A stretch of DNA of 37,812 bases from Vicinamibacteria bacterium (GCA_016934575.1 JAFGSN010000152.1:1-37812), one strand, 5' to 3'. Shown: positions 23,759 through 33,360, numbered from the stretch's first letter. Translations and numbers: made by a program. Notes: generated by a model from the sequence alone, not told the origin.

Positions 23759-25333
23759 ATGAGACATATACGCCTATTCCCGCCATTGATCATTCTGACG
23801 CTTTTCGTTTCGCCCGGTCTCAAGGCCGAAGACGCCGATCCGGATCCGCAGACGACTCTGGAGCTGTCCCTGGATGGCGCTGTCGAACGCGCGCTTGAGA
23901 GCAACGTCGACATCGCCGTTGCCAGATATACTCCCGAGTCGAGCGCCGCCGCCGTGCGCGGCGCAGGCGGCGCCTATGATCCGACTTTCTCTTCGACCCT
24001 GAGCAAAACGTCGCAGACCGACCGGGCCCAAAACGTCTTTGCCGGAGCGGAAACAGTGGACACTGATCTTCGTAGCTTCAACTTCGGCCTGACGCAACTC
24101 ATCCCGACCGGCGCCCAGTTGAGCCTGGCTTTCAACAACAGGCGCACGGACACCAATAGCGAGTACTCGACGTTCAACCCTTCCTTTTACTCGAGCTTCG
24201 AAGCCCGTTTCACGCAGCCTTTGCTGAGGAATCTCCGCATGGACGCTTCACGCTATCAACTGCGCGTGGCGAAAAAGAACAGGGAGATCTCCGACATTCA
24301 GTTCCGGCAAACGGTGGTCAACACCGTCGCCAACGTCAAGAAGCTCTATTACAGCTTGATCTATGCTATCGACAACCTCGAAGCCCAACGCAAGAGTCTG
24401 GCCCTGGCGCGCAAATTCCTGGAGGAAAACCAGATCAAGGTGCGCGTCGGCACTCTCGCGCCGCTTGAAGTCGTTTCGGCCGAGGCCGAGGTGGCCGGTC
24501 GAGAAGAAACCGTCATCCTGGCGGAATCGAACCTGGCCAACGCGGAGGACGCGCTCAAGCGCGCGCTTTTCTCGGAAAACGACGAACAAACGTGGGGGAT
24601 CAAGATCATTCCCACGGATCGACCGTCGGCCGAGGCGCGCGAGATCGATCTGGATGCCGCGATTAAAACCGCCCTGGAGAAGAGAACGGATGTCACGGCC
24701 GCGCGAAAGTCGCTGGAACGTTCCGAAACACAACTCAAGTACAACATGAGCCGTTTTCTGCCGGCGTTGGACTTCATCGCGACATACACGACGACGGGCA
24801 TCGGCGGCACTCAGCTCATCCGTGACGAGGGACCGCTGGCGCCGATCACGCGAACGATCGAGGGCGGTTATGGCGACGCGGTCGGCGACGTTTTCGGCCG
24901 CAAGTATCCGACCTGGGTCGTCGGATTGAATTTCACCTACCCGCTCTTGAATCGACAGGCGTCCGCCAACAAAGCTCAAGCGCGAATCAACAGAGATCAG
25001 GCTCTCGCGAGTCTTCGCCGCCTCGAGATGGACGTCGTCAATGAGGTTCGCAGCGCGGCCCGCGCAGTGGAGGCGAACTTCAAGCGCGTCGCGGCGACGC
25101 GCGCCGCGCGCGTCTTGAGTGAAAAGCGGCTCGACGCCGAACAGAAGAAATTCGCGGCGGGAATGTCGACCAACTTCCTCGTCACTCAAGCGCAGCGTGA
25201 TCTGTCACTTGCCGAAGTCAATGAGTTGCAGGCGATCGCGGACTACCGCAAGAGCGTGATCGACTTCGACAGGGTTCAGGAAGCCGGAGGTGGTAACATC
25301 AGCATCGTCACGAGCGCCGGCAACAACTCATAG
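23759..25333 (+). CDS. TolC-family outer membrane channel protein
   Basis: The protein is about 524 residues from the ATG at 23759, with AAGGAG nine bases upstream. A signal peptide (ending GLKA, about residue 22) precedes LELSLDGAVERALESNVDIAVAR, the typical opening of the outer-membrane efflux domain. Two such repeats follow. Long helices (LARKFLEENQIKVRVGTLAPL near the middle; LSEKRLDAEQKKFAAGMST near the end) and barrel strands such as FTYPLLNRQASANKAQARIN complete the fold. It should form the trimeric exit duct of an efflux or type I secretion pump. No inner-membrane pump or adaptor is adjacent, so its partner must be elsewhere. Confidence 0.85.
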   Translation: MRHIRLFPPLIILTLFVSPGLKAEDADPDPQTTLELSLDGAVERALESNVDIAVARYTPESSAAAVRGAGGAYDPTFSSTLSKTSQTDRAQNVFAGAETVDTDLRSFNFGLTQLIPTGAQLSLAFNNRRTDTNSEYSTFNPSFYSSFEARFTQPLLRNLRMDASRYQLRVAKKNREISDIQFRQTVVNTVANVKKLYYSLIYAIDNLEAQRKSLALARKFLEENQIKVRVGTLAPLEVVSAEAEVAGREETVILAESNLANAEDALKRALFSENDEQTWGIKIIPTDRPSAEAREIDLDAAIKTALEKRTDVTAARKSLERSETQLKYNMSRFLPALDFIATYTTTGIGGTQLIRDEGPLAPITRTIEGGYGDAVGDVFGRKYPTWVVGLNFTYPLLNRQASANKAQARINRDQALASLRRLEMDVVNEVRSAARAVEANFKRVAATRAARVLSEKRLDAEQKKFAAGMSTNFLVTQAQRDLSLAEVNELQAIADYRKSVIDFDRVQEAGGGNISIVTSAGNNS

Positions 25334-25394
25334 GAGCGCATTGCCGCGACCGGCGAGTTGGATCTAGGTTCCGGATTCCGAGAGGAGAAAGATC

Positions 25395-26069
25395 ATGCGG
25401 CAGAAGCTGATTTCCCTGGGCAAGGACACCGTGCTGTGGGAGGCCGGCGATGTCGCGAGGGACATCGCCGTCGTCACTCGTGGAAAACTCGGCATCCGCA
25501 CGGAGAAAGGCATCGTTGGGATCGCCCTGCCTTTGATGGTCCTCGGCGAGAACGCCGTCTTCGATGTAGACGGTTGCGCCCAAAGCCGCAGCGCGAGCGT
25601 CGTCGCTCTCGAGGACGACACGCAAGTCACGGCCTATCCGGCGGCCGAGATTCGCGAAACGCTGGAGGCCGGCGATGGCGCCCTGGCACGGCAAGTGCTC
25701 GACACTCTTGTCGGTCAAATTTGCCGCAACTTGTTGATGGTGATCAGCGCGCGCCAGGGCGACCCTCTCGTCGAGGCGCCCCTGCTCGGTCTCGTGCGCG
25801 GCATCGTCGGGGATCTCGGCCGCTCTCCTCGCCTCGATACCTGGAACAACTTTATTGCCGTCTTCTCGTTTCTTCATGAGCTTCGAGATCTCTCCGACCA
25901 TGCTCTCCAGCTTCTCGGTCCTGAAGTGCGCCAGCAAATCGATCTCGTCGAAAACGCCTCCCAGATACTCACGCAGTTCGTCGAGGGCCGTGACGTCTCC
26001 GCGTTGATCGAGATCTTTCTGACCGCGGAGCGCGAGAAAGCAATGTGGTGGGCGCGAGGAGCTTCCTGA
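25395..26069 (+). CDS. Cyclic-nucleotide-binding domain protein
   Basis: The protein has 224 residues. Residues about 5-95 look like a cNMP-binding beta-roll: LISLGKDTVLWEAGDVARDIAVV, then LGENAVFD with E52 and SRSASVVALE with R65, the two positions that contact the cyclic nucleotide phosphate and ribose. The rest is helical with no DNA-binding HTH, so it is not a Crp/Fnr activator. It follows the TolC-like gene by 61 bases with its own GAGAGGAG ribosome site, probably in one operon. A second cNMP-binding domain is fused to the PilT-like motor at 27405-29471. Function unknown; ligand binding is inferred. Confidence 0.65.
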   Translation: MRQKLISLGKDTVLWEAGDVARDIAVVTRGKLGIRTEKGIVGIALPLMVLGENAVFDVDGCAQSRSASVVALEDDTQVTAYPAAEIRETLEAGDGALARQVLDTLVGQICRNLLMVISARQGDPLVEAPLLGLVRGIVGDLGRSPRLDTWNNFIAVFSFLHELRDLSDHALQLLGPEVRQQIDLVENASQILTQFVEGRDVSALIEIFLTAEREKAMWWARGAS

Positions 26070-26431
26070 TCTCTCGCGCCGTCGCCGTGATGAGCACGCA
26101 TGATTTTCCACAGATCGTTTTCGACAATCCGCGGCGATCCGCCGTGGAAAAGATGTTGAAAGCACGTTGGTGATTGAATGGATCCATCCAGGCATGCTCG
26201 TCCGCCGTCTCTCCCTATCGCCTTGATTCACCACGTGTTACGAGGACCATGCCCCGATCGTGATCTTGGCGCTATCGTGAATGCATCTCTTCAACAGGAC
26301 GCCGTGGAAAAACCGAGCAATTGATGTGCATCCGCGTCCGAATGCCCGGGTGAATTTGACTCAAATCCATTCATCTGCGCGAGAAAAGCGCAGAGCTCAC
26401 GGAGCCCTATAATAAGCGTGGAGGTTTTCCG
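26070..26431. other. 362-base intergenic region with repeats
   Basis: No gene is supported here. It holds three TTTTCCAC-type motifs (26104-26111 forward; 26144-26151 and 26304-26311 inverted, the latter two sharing TTTTCCACGGCG), a hairpin at 26374-26394 and a consensus TATAAT at 26408-26413 that serves the VWFA gene. Confidence 0.5.
26374..26394. promoter_or_regulatory. Inverted repeat in the VWFA gene promoter region
   Basis: TCTGCGC and GCGCAGA flank GAGAAAA. The element lies just upstream of TATAAT (26408-26413), where the -35 box would be, and no -35 match exists. It may therefore be an activator or repressor site. Confidence 0.4.
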
Positions 26432-27358
26432 ATGCCCCGCATTCGCGTGCTGACGTCGCTCGCATCTATCGTTCTTCTACCGACGGTCTTGCAGGCTCAG
26501 CATCGACCTCCGATTTTCAAGTCCGAGATCGAAGTCGTCAAGGTGACGGCGGTCGTGACCGACAAGGCCGAACGCCGCATCAAGCATCTCTCACGCGATG
26601 ACTTCGTGGTGCGTGAGGACGGCCGCGCCCAAGATATCCGAGTCTTCGCGCGGGCGTCCGATCCTAGCGAGGAAGAAGCGCTGACCATCGATCTCGCCTT
26701 GCTCTTCGACACCAGCCAGAGCATGTCGAGCGTGCTGAAGGACGCCCAGCTCGGCGCGGCGCGCTTTCTCCATGCCGTGCCGCGCGCGAGAAGCCTGTGG
26801 GTCGTTTTTTTTGAGGGTGTGATCAGTCTCTCTCGATATGAAAGTCAGATGCAGCAGTCGCTGTTCGATCGCATCTACTCGTCGACAAGCGGAGGCAACA
26901 CCCATTTGTACGAAGCGGTGGCCGCCGCCCTGTCGCGCATCCAGGACGGCACGGGCCGGCAAGTGGTCGTGCTCTTCACGGACGGAGAGGACGTGGGCAG
27001 CAATATCTCTCGTCAGGAAGTCATCGCTCTCGTCCGGTCAAGCCCGGTGACCGTCTATCCGATCTCTTTCTCCGGCGCGACTCGTTCCGCGTCAACGGCG
27101 CTTTCGTTCCTTCGCGATCTCGCCAGGACCACGGGCGGTCGCGTCTTTCAGCCGAGTCGCAGCCAACAATTCTCGAAGATCTACGAAGACATACTCGAAG
27201 ATCTTGCCAGTCAATACGTTCTTGGATACGTCTCCGACCGATCACAGACAGACGGGCGTTTCCGTAAGATTAAAGTGGAGATCATGCGCAAGGATCTCAA
27301 GGTTCGTCATCGCATCGGCTATCAGGCGCCGGGGAGAAACGCTCGGCGTCGCCGTTGA
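26432..27358 (+). CDS. VWFA-domain secreted protein, acidobacterial type
   Basis: The protein has 308 residues. A signal peptide (ending LQAQ, about residue 23) precedes a short beta domain with VTAVVTDKAERRIKHLSRDDF and VREDG, then a von Willebrand A domain. Its metal-ion site is D93-T-S95-Q-S97, with later GGNTHLYEA and FTDGEDVGS. This layout matches the VWFA-related family described from Acidobacteria (TIGR03436-like). Such proteins likely mediate adhesion or protein-protein contacts outside the cytoplasm. GGAGG lies ten bases upstream of the ATG, and TATAAT lies 18 bases upstream. It ends 46 bases before the stop of the convergent motor gene. Confidence 0.82.
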   Translation: MPRIRVLTSLASIVLLPTVLQAQHRPPIFKSEIEVVKVTAVVTDKAERRIKHLSRDDFVVREDGRAQDIRVFARASDPSEEEALTIDLALLFDTSQSMSSVLKDAQLGAARFLHAVPRARSLWVVFFEGVISLSRYESQMQQSLFDRIYSSTSGGNTHLYEAVAAALSRIQDGTGRQVVVLFTDGEDVGSNISRQEVIALVRSSPVTVYPISFSGATRSASTALSFLRDLARTTGGRVFQPSRSQQFSKIYEDILEDLASQYVLGYVSDRSQTDGRFRKIKVEIMRKDLKVRHRIGYQAPGRNARRRR

Positions 27359-27404
27359 GCCTGCTCCGGACAGGGCGATAACGGCCGTTCTTCAAGGCCG
27401 AAAG

Positions 27405-29471
27405 TCAGATGCGGCGGATTTCCATGACCACTCGAAGACGTTTTCCGCCGCGCTCGATCGTGAGCTGATGGCGTCCGTCGCCGCGGAATATGACACGCGC
27501 CTCATCGAGAGTGTGCTCCTGGGCCGGCCGGCCGTTGATTTCCGCCAGAACGTCGCCGCGCTGCAGACCCGCATCCGCGGCTGGAGACGCCGGTTTGACG
27601 GCCAGGACGCGCAACGGCTGACCGGAAGGATCCGCCATGAGCGTCAGGCCGCTGCGATATCGTCGCAACAGATCTTCCTTTTCGACGGCTCTGCCGAGCG
27701 CCTCATCCATCTCGATCTTGCGGGCGTCGACGAGTCGCGCCAGATCGTCGTTGAGAAGCGTCATGCCGGCCGCGCGACCGGCCTGCATGACTCCCGGTAT
27801 CTGAATCGTCTTGGACTCACGGATGAGATTGGAGACGGCATAATTGACCACCAGTATCTCCAGGGCGGCGATTCGCCCGCCGCCGATTCGCTTGCACAGC
27901 GTCTGGGCGACGACGCCGCGCAGGACGTCGGCCAGCGTATTGCGTATCTGCGGCTGGCGCTCGGCCGGAAACATGTCGACGATGCGATCGATGGTGCTCA
28001 CGGCGCTGTTCGTGTGCAGCGTTGCGAGCACGAGATGGCCCGTGTTCGCCATCTCGAGAGACAGAGAGATCGTCTCGAGGTCGCGCATCTCGCCGACCAG
28101 CACGACATCGGGATCTTCTCGCAGGGCCGCGCGCAAAGCGCGAGCGAATCCCGTCGTGTGCCCGCCCACCTCGCGCTGATTGATGAGCGATTTGCCGCTC
28201 TCGTGCACGAACTCGATGGGATCCTCGATCGTCACGATGTGGATTCTCTTCGACGCCTTGATGTGGTCGATCATCGCCGCCAGCGTCGTCGACTTGCCGC
28301 ATCCCGTCGGTCCGGTGACCAGGATCAAGCCCTTGGGTATCTCGCACAACGTCTTGAGCACCGGCGGCATCCCGAGCTGATCGAGGTTCAAGATCTTGGA
28401 GGGAATCAGCCGCATGGCGGCGCCAACGCCCATGCGATCGCGGAAAAGATTCACGCGGAAGCGCACTCCGCCGCGAACGGCGTAAGCAAAGTCCGTATCG
28501 TTGTCGGCGGTGAACTGCTCCCGGTGGCGAGCATCCATGATCGGCTCGATCAGCTCCAGCACTTCATCGGCGCCGAGCGTCGCGAGGTCCGAGATGACGC
28601 GGATATCGCCATCGATACGCCAGTGCGGCGGATAGCCCGCCGAAAGATGGAGATCCGAGGCGCCTTCGGCCACGACTCGATCGAGCAGCGCATCCAGGCG
28701 GGGCGACGCCGGAGGGGCCAGCGCCTCGACGGTTTGAGCCTGTTTCGGTCCGGACAAAGCCGGGACTCCGGCTCTTGATCCCATGACCTCGTTGAAAAAG
28801 CCGATGTCGATGCGAACCGTGCGCAACTCCATGCCGGGAAGATGCTCACGCGCGGCGCTCATCGCTTGCGAAGTCGGATCATCCAGCAGGCCCAGGGTCA
28901 GGACGTTGCCCGTCGCCTCGATCGGAAGAATCCGATGTCTCTGCATCAACTCCATCGGCAGAAGCTTCAGAACATCCGCTCCGGGAAAGCCTTTGCGGAC
29001 ATCGTAATCGGGCGGCGGCATCTTGCCCGAAACTTGCGCGAGACGGGAGGCCAGCCCGGCCGATACTCCCAGTCCAAAGTCCGGTATCTTCTGGAACATC
29101 GCGGCAAATGCCTTCTCGCTGTACTTTACGGCCAGCACCGTTTCGACGGCCGCGACCGAGGCCGTTCTCGGACTCTGCAACAGCAGACCCACCTCGCCGA
29201 CGCTGCTGGGCGCGGGCCTTCTTCCAATCTCGACGCTTTCTCCGGCGCCGCTTTTCAAACGCACGACGGTTTCACCCGCGATGATCAGGAAGAAGGAGTC
29301 GGAGGGTTCGCCTTGCTCGACGATCACTTCCCCCGGATCGAACTGAACGGCTTCGCCGACCTTGATGACCTGCGGGAAGTGCTCCGGTTTAAGCGCCCGG
29401 AAGAGGGGGCAGAATCCGAACGCCGCGCCGATCTTGTCATGCAAGGCATCGTCCAGAGCCAAGACTCTCAT
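27405..29471 (-). CDS. PilT-type motor ATPase fused to cNMP-binding and PDZ domains
   Basis: The protein has 688 residues, about twice the usual PilT. Residues ~21-130 form a cyclic-nucleotide-binding domain (VGEVGLLLQSPRTASVAA with E93 and R102, the key ligand contacts). Residues ~165-230 resemble the GspE/MshE N-terminal domain (LLPMELMQRHRILPI, LTLGLLDDPT). Residues ~255-605 are PilT-like: Walker A GPTGCGKST (387-395), Asp box IEDPIEF (E416), Walker B DVVLVGEMRD (455-464), His box HTNSAVSTIDRI. Residues ~610-688 form a PDZ domain (VKPASPAADAGLQRGDVLAEI). All motor motifs are intact. PilT depolymerises type IV pili; here a nucleotide signal and a PDZ contact probably modulate it. GGAGGAGGGAG supports the start. 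Confidence 0.85.
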   Translation of the reverse strand: MRVLALDDALHDKIGAAFGFCPLFRALKPEHFPQVIKVGEAVQFDPGEVIVEQGEPSDSFFLIIAGETVVRLKSGAGESVEIGRRPAPSSVGEVGLLLQSPRTASVAAVETVLAVKYSEKAFAAMFQKIPDFGLGVSAGLASRLAQVSGKMPPPDYDVRKGFPGADVLKLLPMELMQRHRILPIEATGNVLTLGLLDDPTSQAMSAAREHLPGMELRTVRIDIGFFNEVMGSRAGVPALSGPKQAQTVEALAPPASPRLDALLDRVVAEGASDLHLSAGYPPHWRIDGDIRVISDLATLGADEVLELIEPIMDARHREQFTADNDTDFAYAVRGGVRFRVNLFRDRMGVGAAMRLIPSKILNLDQLGMPPVLKTLCEIPKGLILVTGPTGCGKSTTLAAMIDHIKASKRIHIVTIEDPIEFVHESGKSLINQREVGGHTTGFARALRAALREDPDVVLVGEMRDLETISLSLEMANTGHLVLATLHTNSAVSTIDRIVDMFPAERQPQIRNTLADVLRGVVAQTLCKRIGGGRIAALEILVVNYAVSNLIRESKTIQIPGVMQAGRAAGMTLLNDDLARLVDARKIEMDEALGRAVEKEDLLRRYRSGLTLMADPSGQPLRVLAVKPASPAADAGLQRGDVLAEINGRPAQEHTLDEARVIFRGDGRHQLTIERGGKRLRVVMEIRRI

Positions 29472-29544
29472 CGTCTCCCTCCTCCTCCGCTTGATCCCTT
29501 TCTTCTCCCGGAATGACCTTCGTGAGCTTGCGTGATATCCGCAA

Positions 29545-29574
29545 GTTTAACAGATCAAGAGGACGTTGACACAA
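29545..29574 (-). promoter_or_regulatory. Promoter candidate for the PilT-like motor gene
   Basis: TTGTGT (29569-29574) and TTAAAC (29545-29550) are spaced by 18 bases on the minus strand. The leader would be about 65 bases. It begins right at the end of the lpxD terminator candidate. Confidence 0.35.
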
Positions 29575-29596
29575 TAAAAACGGCGTCGCGCTCGCC
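29575..29596 (-). terminator. Terminator candidate after lpxD
   Basis: On the minus strand GGCG-AGCGCGA-CGCC is followed by G and five T residues, three bases past the lpxD stop. The stem is short, so strength is doubtful. Confidence 0.4.
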
Positions 29597-29599
29597 TTC

Positions 29600-30616
29600 C
29601 TAGCCCTGGCGACCCGCCGCGATTCTTTTTTCCAGCTCTCGCAGACGTCTGAAAATCTCCGGCAGCCTCGGGAATACGGCGATGGCTTTAAGCCAGGTCC
29701 GGTTGTCGATCGCGGGATAGCCTGAAACGCATGCGCCGGCTGCGACAACATGGGCCACGCCCGTCTGAGCGGTGGCAATGACATCGTCTCCGATCGTGGC
29801 ATGATCGACGACGCCGACCTGCCCGGCGAGAGTGACGCGGCTGCCGATTCTCGAGCTGCCCGCGATGCCGACCTGCGAACAGAGGATCGTGTTCTCTCCG
29901 ATTCTGACCGAATGCGCGACCTGGACGAGATTGTCGATCTTGGTGCCGCGACCGATGCGAGTTTCACCCAAAGCCGCGCGATCGACGGCCGCCAGAGCGC
30001 CGATCTCGACGTCGTCTTCAATGACGACGACGCCGACTTGAGGGATCTTGTGATGTCGTCCCGATCCGTCGCGCGCGAATCCGAATCCGTCCCCGCCGAT
30101 CGTCGCTCCGTTCTGCACGACGACGCGATCGCCCAGCCGGCAGAGCTCGCGAACCTGCGCGCCTGAATGCAGGATGCAGTCTTCGCCCACGACGACGTCT
30201 TCATAAAGCGTCACGTGAGGATGAACGATCGTGCGCGCTCCAATCCGGACGCGGGGGCCGACGACCGCCAATGCGCCGACGTGAACGTCTCGTCCAAGGA
30301 CGGCGCTCGCATCCACCTGCGCCGACGGGTGCACGCCGACCGCCGGACGTGGCTGAGGATGCAGCAACGCGACGGCTTTCGCGAAAGCCAGGTATGGATT
30401 GTCCGAAATCAAGCTCGGCAGGGCCGTGACTGTGCTCGGCGCAACGATCACCGCCGATGCATGCGTCGTCTTGAGATGCGCCGCGAACCTCGCGCTGGCC
30501 ACGAAAGTCAGATCGCCGGCTCCGGCCTCCTCGATGGACCGCACCCGGCGAACCTCGACGCATCCGTCTCCCCGGACGAGGCATCCCAGCTTTTCCGCCA
30601 GCTCGTCGAGCTTCAC
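29600..30616 (-). CDS. lpxD: UDP-3-O-acylglucosamine N-acyltransferase
   Basis: The 338-residue length is standard for LpxD. An N-terminal uridine-binding domain ([37 protein letters not shown]) leads into a left-handed beta-helix of hexapeptide repeats, with [13 protein letters not shown] and the catalytic histidine H235 in [12 protein letters not shown]. It adds the second 3-hydroxyacyl chain from acyl-ACP in lipid A synthesis, in the cytoplasm. Other lpx genes are absent nearby. Its ATG overlaps the bactofilin stop by four bases, an unusual partner. Confidence 0.95.
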   Translation of the reverse strand: MKLDELAEKLGCLVRGDGCVEVRRVRSIEEAGAGDLTFVASARFAAHLKTTHASAVIVAPSTVTALPSLISDNPYLAFAKAVALLHPQPRPAVGVHPSAQVDASAVLGRDVHVGALAVVGPRVRIGARTIVHPHVTLYEDVVVGEDCILHSGAQVRELCRLGDRVVVQNGATIGGDGFGFARDGSGRHHKIPQVGVVVIEDDVEIGALAAVDRAALGETRIGRGTKIDNLVQVAHSVRIGENTILCSQVGIAGSSRIGSRVTLAGQVGVVDHATIGDDVIATAQTGVAHVVAAGACVSGYPAIDNRTWLKAIAVFPRLPEIFRRLRELEKRIAAGRQG

Positions 30617-30969
30617 CCCGCGGGCGCTCCGGCCGCCGGTTTGGCTTGGTTGGATGAGCCGGCGTTGATCGTTCCGTTGATCTGCGCCCCCTCGCGAACG
30701 GCCAACGACTGCGCTTCGACTCCGCCCTGCACGCGCGCCTTTTCCATGAGCACCAGGCTTCGCACGGAGATGTCGCCCTTGTACTCGCCGGAGATTTCCG
30801 CGGCATCAGCGGCGATCTTGGCCTCGACCCGCGAGCCCTCGCCCAATATGATCCGGCCGGTCAGTTCGATGTCTCCGCGAAACCGCCCGAAAATCCTGGC
30901 GTCCTTCCCCTTGAGTTTTCCCTCGATCTCCGTCTGGGCGTCGATCACCGTGAGCTTCTCGACTTCCAT
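30613..30969 (-). CDS. Bactofilin
   Basis: This 118-residue polymer-forming protein has the bactofilin core as short right-handed beta-helical repeats: [57 protein letters not shown] and [18 protein letters not shown]. The tail is Ala/Pro-rich. Bactofilins assemble nucleotide-free filaments at the membrane that organise cell shape, stalk or chemotaxis/pilus proteins. The ATG has GGAGG upstream. It is translationally coupled to lpxD, which suggests a link to envelope growth. Confidence 0.88.
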   Translation of the reverse strand: MEVEKLTVIDAQTEIEGKLKGKDARIFGRFRGDIELTGRIILGEGSRVEAKIAADAAEISGEYKGDISVRSLVLMEKARVQGGVEAQSLAVREGAQINGTINAGSSNQAKPAAGAPAG

Positions 30970-31133
30970 CTTCCCTCCTGAGTGACGCGGTCGCTGGAAC
31001 AGGCGCCTTGCCGCATCAGCGTTACCAAGGCGGTTGTCATTCTATGAGAAAGCGCACCCCGACGCCAGAAGGCGTCATCGCCGTTGTTCGCGCCTCCGGA
31101 TCGACTTCCAGCCCGTCCGTTCCGCCCGGTTTC

Positions 31134-31163
31134 TTGGTTTTCACGGCTCTTCCCCGCTATCAT
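31134..31163 (+). promoter_or_regulatory. uvrB promoter with leaderless geometry
   Basis: TTGGTT (31134-31139) and TATCAT (31158-31163) are spaced by 18 bases. The -10 box ends six bases before the uvrB ATG at 31170, so transcription should begin at or next to the start codon. No Shine-Dalgarno sequence precedes it. Confidence 0.5.
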
Positions 31164-31169
31164 CCTGCG

Positions 31170-33275
31170 ATGCCAAGGAAACCCGCTCGCCAAAAGCCGC
31201 AATCCGCGCCACAGAGGCATTCACGCTCGCCGCGCGACTCTGGAGGGCATGCGGACCGCGAGCGTCTTGCGCGGGCGCGAGCCGACGCGCGCCTCGTCCT
31301 GAAAAGCGATTTCGCGCCTCGTGGCGACCAACCCGCGGCGATATCCGAGCTGGCGCTCGGCCTGGAACACGGCGAAAAGCATCAGGTGCTGCTCGGAGTC
31401 ACCGGCAGCGGCAAGACGTTCACGATCGCATCCGTTCTCGCGCGCGTCAACCGCCCGGCGTTGATTCTGGCCCATAACAAGACGCTCGCGGCCCAGCTCT
31501 ATCAGGAGTTCAAGTCGTTTTTTCCCGACGCCGCCGTCGAGTACTTTGTTTCGTACTACGACTACTATCAGCCCGAAGCTTACGTTCCTCAATCGGACAC
31601 GTACATCGAGAAGGAGGCCACGATCAATGCCGAGATCGACCGCATGCGCCTCTCCGCCACGCGCAGCCTGTTCGAGCGACGCGACGTCGTCATCATCGCG
31701 TCCGTTTCCTGCATTTATGGCCTGGGTGCGCCCGAAGCGTACTACGGCATGCTTCTGTATCTGCGTCAGGGCGATCGCATCGATCGCGAGCAGATCTTGC
31801 GACGGCTCGTCGAGGCGCGTTACGACAGGAACGAGTACGACCTGCGTCGCGGAACTTTCCGCGTGCGCGGCGACGTCGTGGAAATCATCCCGGCCTATGA
31901 GGATCTCGGCATACGCGTCGAGTTGTACGGTGACGAGGTCGAGTCGCTGACGTCCTTCGACCCCCTGACAGGACGCGGTCTCGATCGTCTGGCGCAGGTC
32001 GCCGTCTACCCGTCGAGCCACTATGTGACGCCGAAGCCGAGGCTCGATGACGCCATACGCGCCATTGAAACCGAGCTCGAGGAGCGCAAGGCCCGCTTGG
32101 AGGGCGAGAACCGCCTGGTCGAAGCCCAGCGTCTGACGCAGCGCACGCTCTTCGACCTGGAGATGCTCAAATCAGTGGGATATTGTTATGGAATCGAGAA
32201 CTACTCGCGCCACCTTTCCGGCCGCCGGCCGGGAGAACCTCCGCCGACCCTGCTCGACTATCTTGCCCGTGACGTCGTCATCGTCCTCGATGAGAGTCAT
32301 CAGACGATTCCTCAAGTGCGCGCCATGTTCCATGGCGATCGACAGCGTAAACAAACGCTCGTCGAATTCGGATTCCGGCTTCCATCGGCTCTGGACAATC
32401 GTCCGCTCAATTTCGAGGAGTTCGAAGGCCGCGTCGGGCAGGCGCTCTTCGTCTCCGCCACTCCAGGCTCCTACGAGCTTCAAAAGACCCACGGCGCGGT
32501 CGTCGAGCAGGTTATCCGGCCCACCGGCTTGATGGATCCCGCGGTCGAGGTGCGTCCCGTCAAGGGACAGGTTGACGATCTGCTCGCCGAGATCCGATCA
32601 AGAACCGCCGCCGGCGATCGCGTGCTCATCACGACGCTGACCAAACGCATGGCCGAGGATCTTACCGAATACTACGGTGAGCTGGGCGTTCGCGTGCGCT
32701 ATCTGCATTCCGACGTCGAAACTCTCGAACGCGTGCGTATCCTCCGCGATCTGCGCAAGGGCGAATTCGACGTGCTGGTGGGCATCAATCTCCTGCGCGA
32801 GGGCCTGGATCTGCCCGAAGTTTCCCTGGTCGCGATCCTCGACGCCGACAAGGAAGGCTTCCTACGTTCCGCGGGCGCTCTCATCCAGACCATCGGCCGC
32901 GCGGCGCGTAACGTCGCCGGCACGGCCATCCTCTATGCCGATCGCATCACTGATTCCATTCGCGCCGCCGTCGCCGAAACCAACCGTCGCCGCCAACTCC
33001 AGTTGGAGTACAACGAAAAGCACGGAATCACGCCCACCAGCATCCGTAAAAGCATCGGCGAGCTTCTCTCCTCCGTCTACGAGGCGGATTATCCGGAGAT
33101 CCCCGCGGTCGCCGAGGAGCTCGATCAACGCCATCGCAGCCTCGACGACCTGGATGCGGAGATCGCCCGCCTTGAAGCGCAGATGCGCGCGTTCGCCAAG
33201 GCGCTAGATTTCGAAAAGGCGGCCGCTCTTCGCGATCGGATCCGTTCCTTGCGCCGCGCCGAATTCGGATTGTGA
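31170..33275 (+). CDS. uvrB: UvrABC excinuclease subunit B
   Basis: The protein is about 701 residues from the ATG at 31170. The N-terminal ~44 residues are a basic, Ser/Arg-rich extension absent from most UvrB. Then come [11 protein letters not shown], Walker A GVTGSGKT (76-83), the damage-verifying beta-hairpin region [13 protein letters not shown] followed by [24 protein letters not shown] (motif II), and helicase motifs through [12 protein letters not shown]. The C-terminal UVR domain ([17 protein letters not shown]) binds UvrC. It verifies lesions in nucleotide excision repair. Upstream frames reaching 31008 lack coding character. Confidence 0.96.
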   Translation: MPRKPARQKPQSAPQRHSRSPRDSGGHADRERLARARADARLVLKSDFAPRGDQPAAISELALGLEHGEKHQVLLGVTGSGKTFTIASVLARVNRPALILAHNKTLAAQLYQEFKSFFPDAAVEYFVSYYDYYQPEAYVPQSDTYIEKEATINAEIDRMRLSATRSLFERRDVVIIASVSCIYGLGAPEAYYGMLLYLRQGDRIDREQILRRLVEARYDRNEYDLRRGTFRVRGDVVEIIPAYEDLGIRVELYGDEVESLTSFDPLTGRGLDRLAQVAVYPSSHYVTPKPRLDDAIRAIETELEERKARLEGENRLVEAQRLTQRTLFDLEMLKSVGYCYGIENYSRHLSGRRPGEPPPTLLDYLARDVVIVLDESHQTIPQVRAMFHGDRQRKQTLVEFGFRLPSALDNRPLNFEEFEGRVGQALFVSATPGSYELQKTHGAVVEQVIRPTGLMDPAVEVRPVKGQVDDLLAEIRSRTAAGDRVLITTLTKRMAEDLTEYYGELGVRVRYLHSDVETLERVRILRDLRKGEFDVLVGINLLREGLDLPEVSLVAILDADKEGFLRSAGALIQTIGRAARNVAGTAILYADRITDSIRAAVAETNRRRQLQLEYNEKHGITPTSIRKSIGELLSSVYEADYPEIPAVAEELDQRHRSLDDLDAEIARLEAQMRAFAKALDFEKAAALRDRIRSLRRAEFGL

Positions 33276-33294
33276 CGACCGCCTTTGTCATGGC

Positions 33295-33326
33295 GGCGCG
33301 CATGAAGAGATCCTCTTCGACGCGCC
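33295..33326 (+). terminator. Two-tier hairpin after uvrB
   Basis: GGCGCG and CGCGCC form an outer stem, and GAAGAG-ATC-CTCTTC an inner one, starting 20 bases past the uvrB stop. No T-run follows. It is a possible transcript end or 3' stabiliser. Confidence 0.4.
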
Positions 33327-33360
33327 AGAACGACATCACCGCCTCTTCCGGCGGGCTCGG

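Noticed and set aside
24248-25189. 313-codon minus-strand open frame opposite the TolC-like gene
   Set aside because: Composition is low-complexity Arg/Asp/Leu and it has no start context; it is a shadow of the real gene.
26104-26112. DnaA box marking a replication origin
   Set aside because: Only one near-match, with no dnaA/dnaN genes and no AT-rich unwinding region.
27204-28778. 524-codon plus-strand open frame opposite the motor ATPase
   Set aside because: It is antisense to a gene with intact ATPase motifs, has no family features and is explained by GC-rich codon bias.
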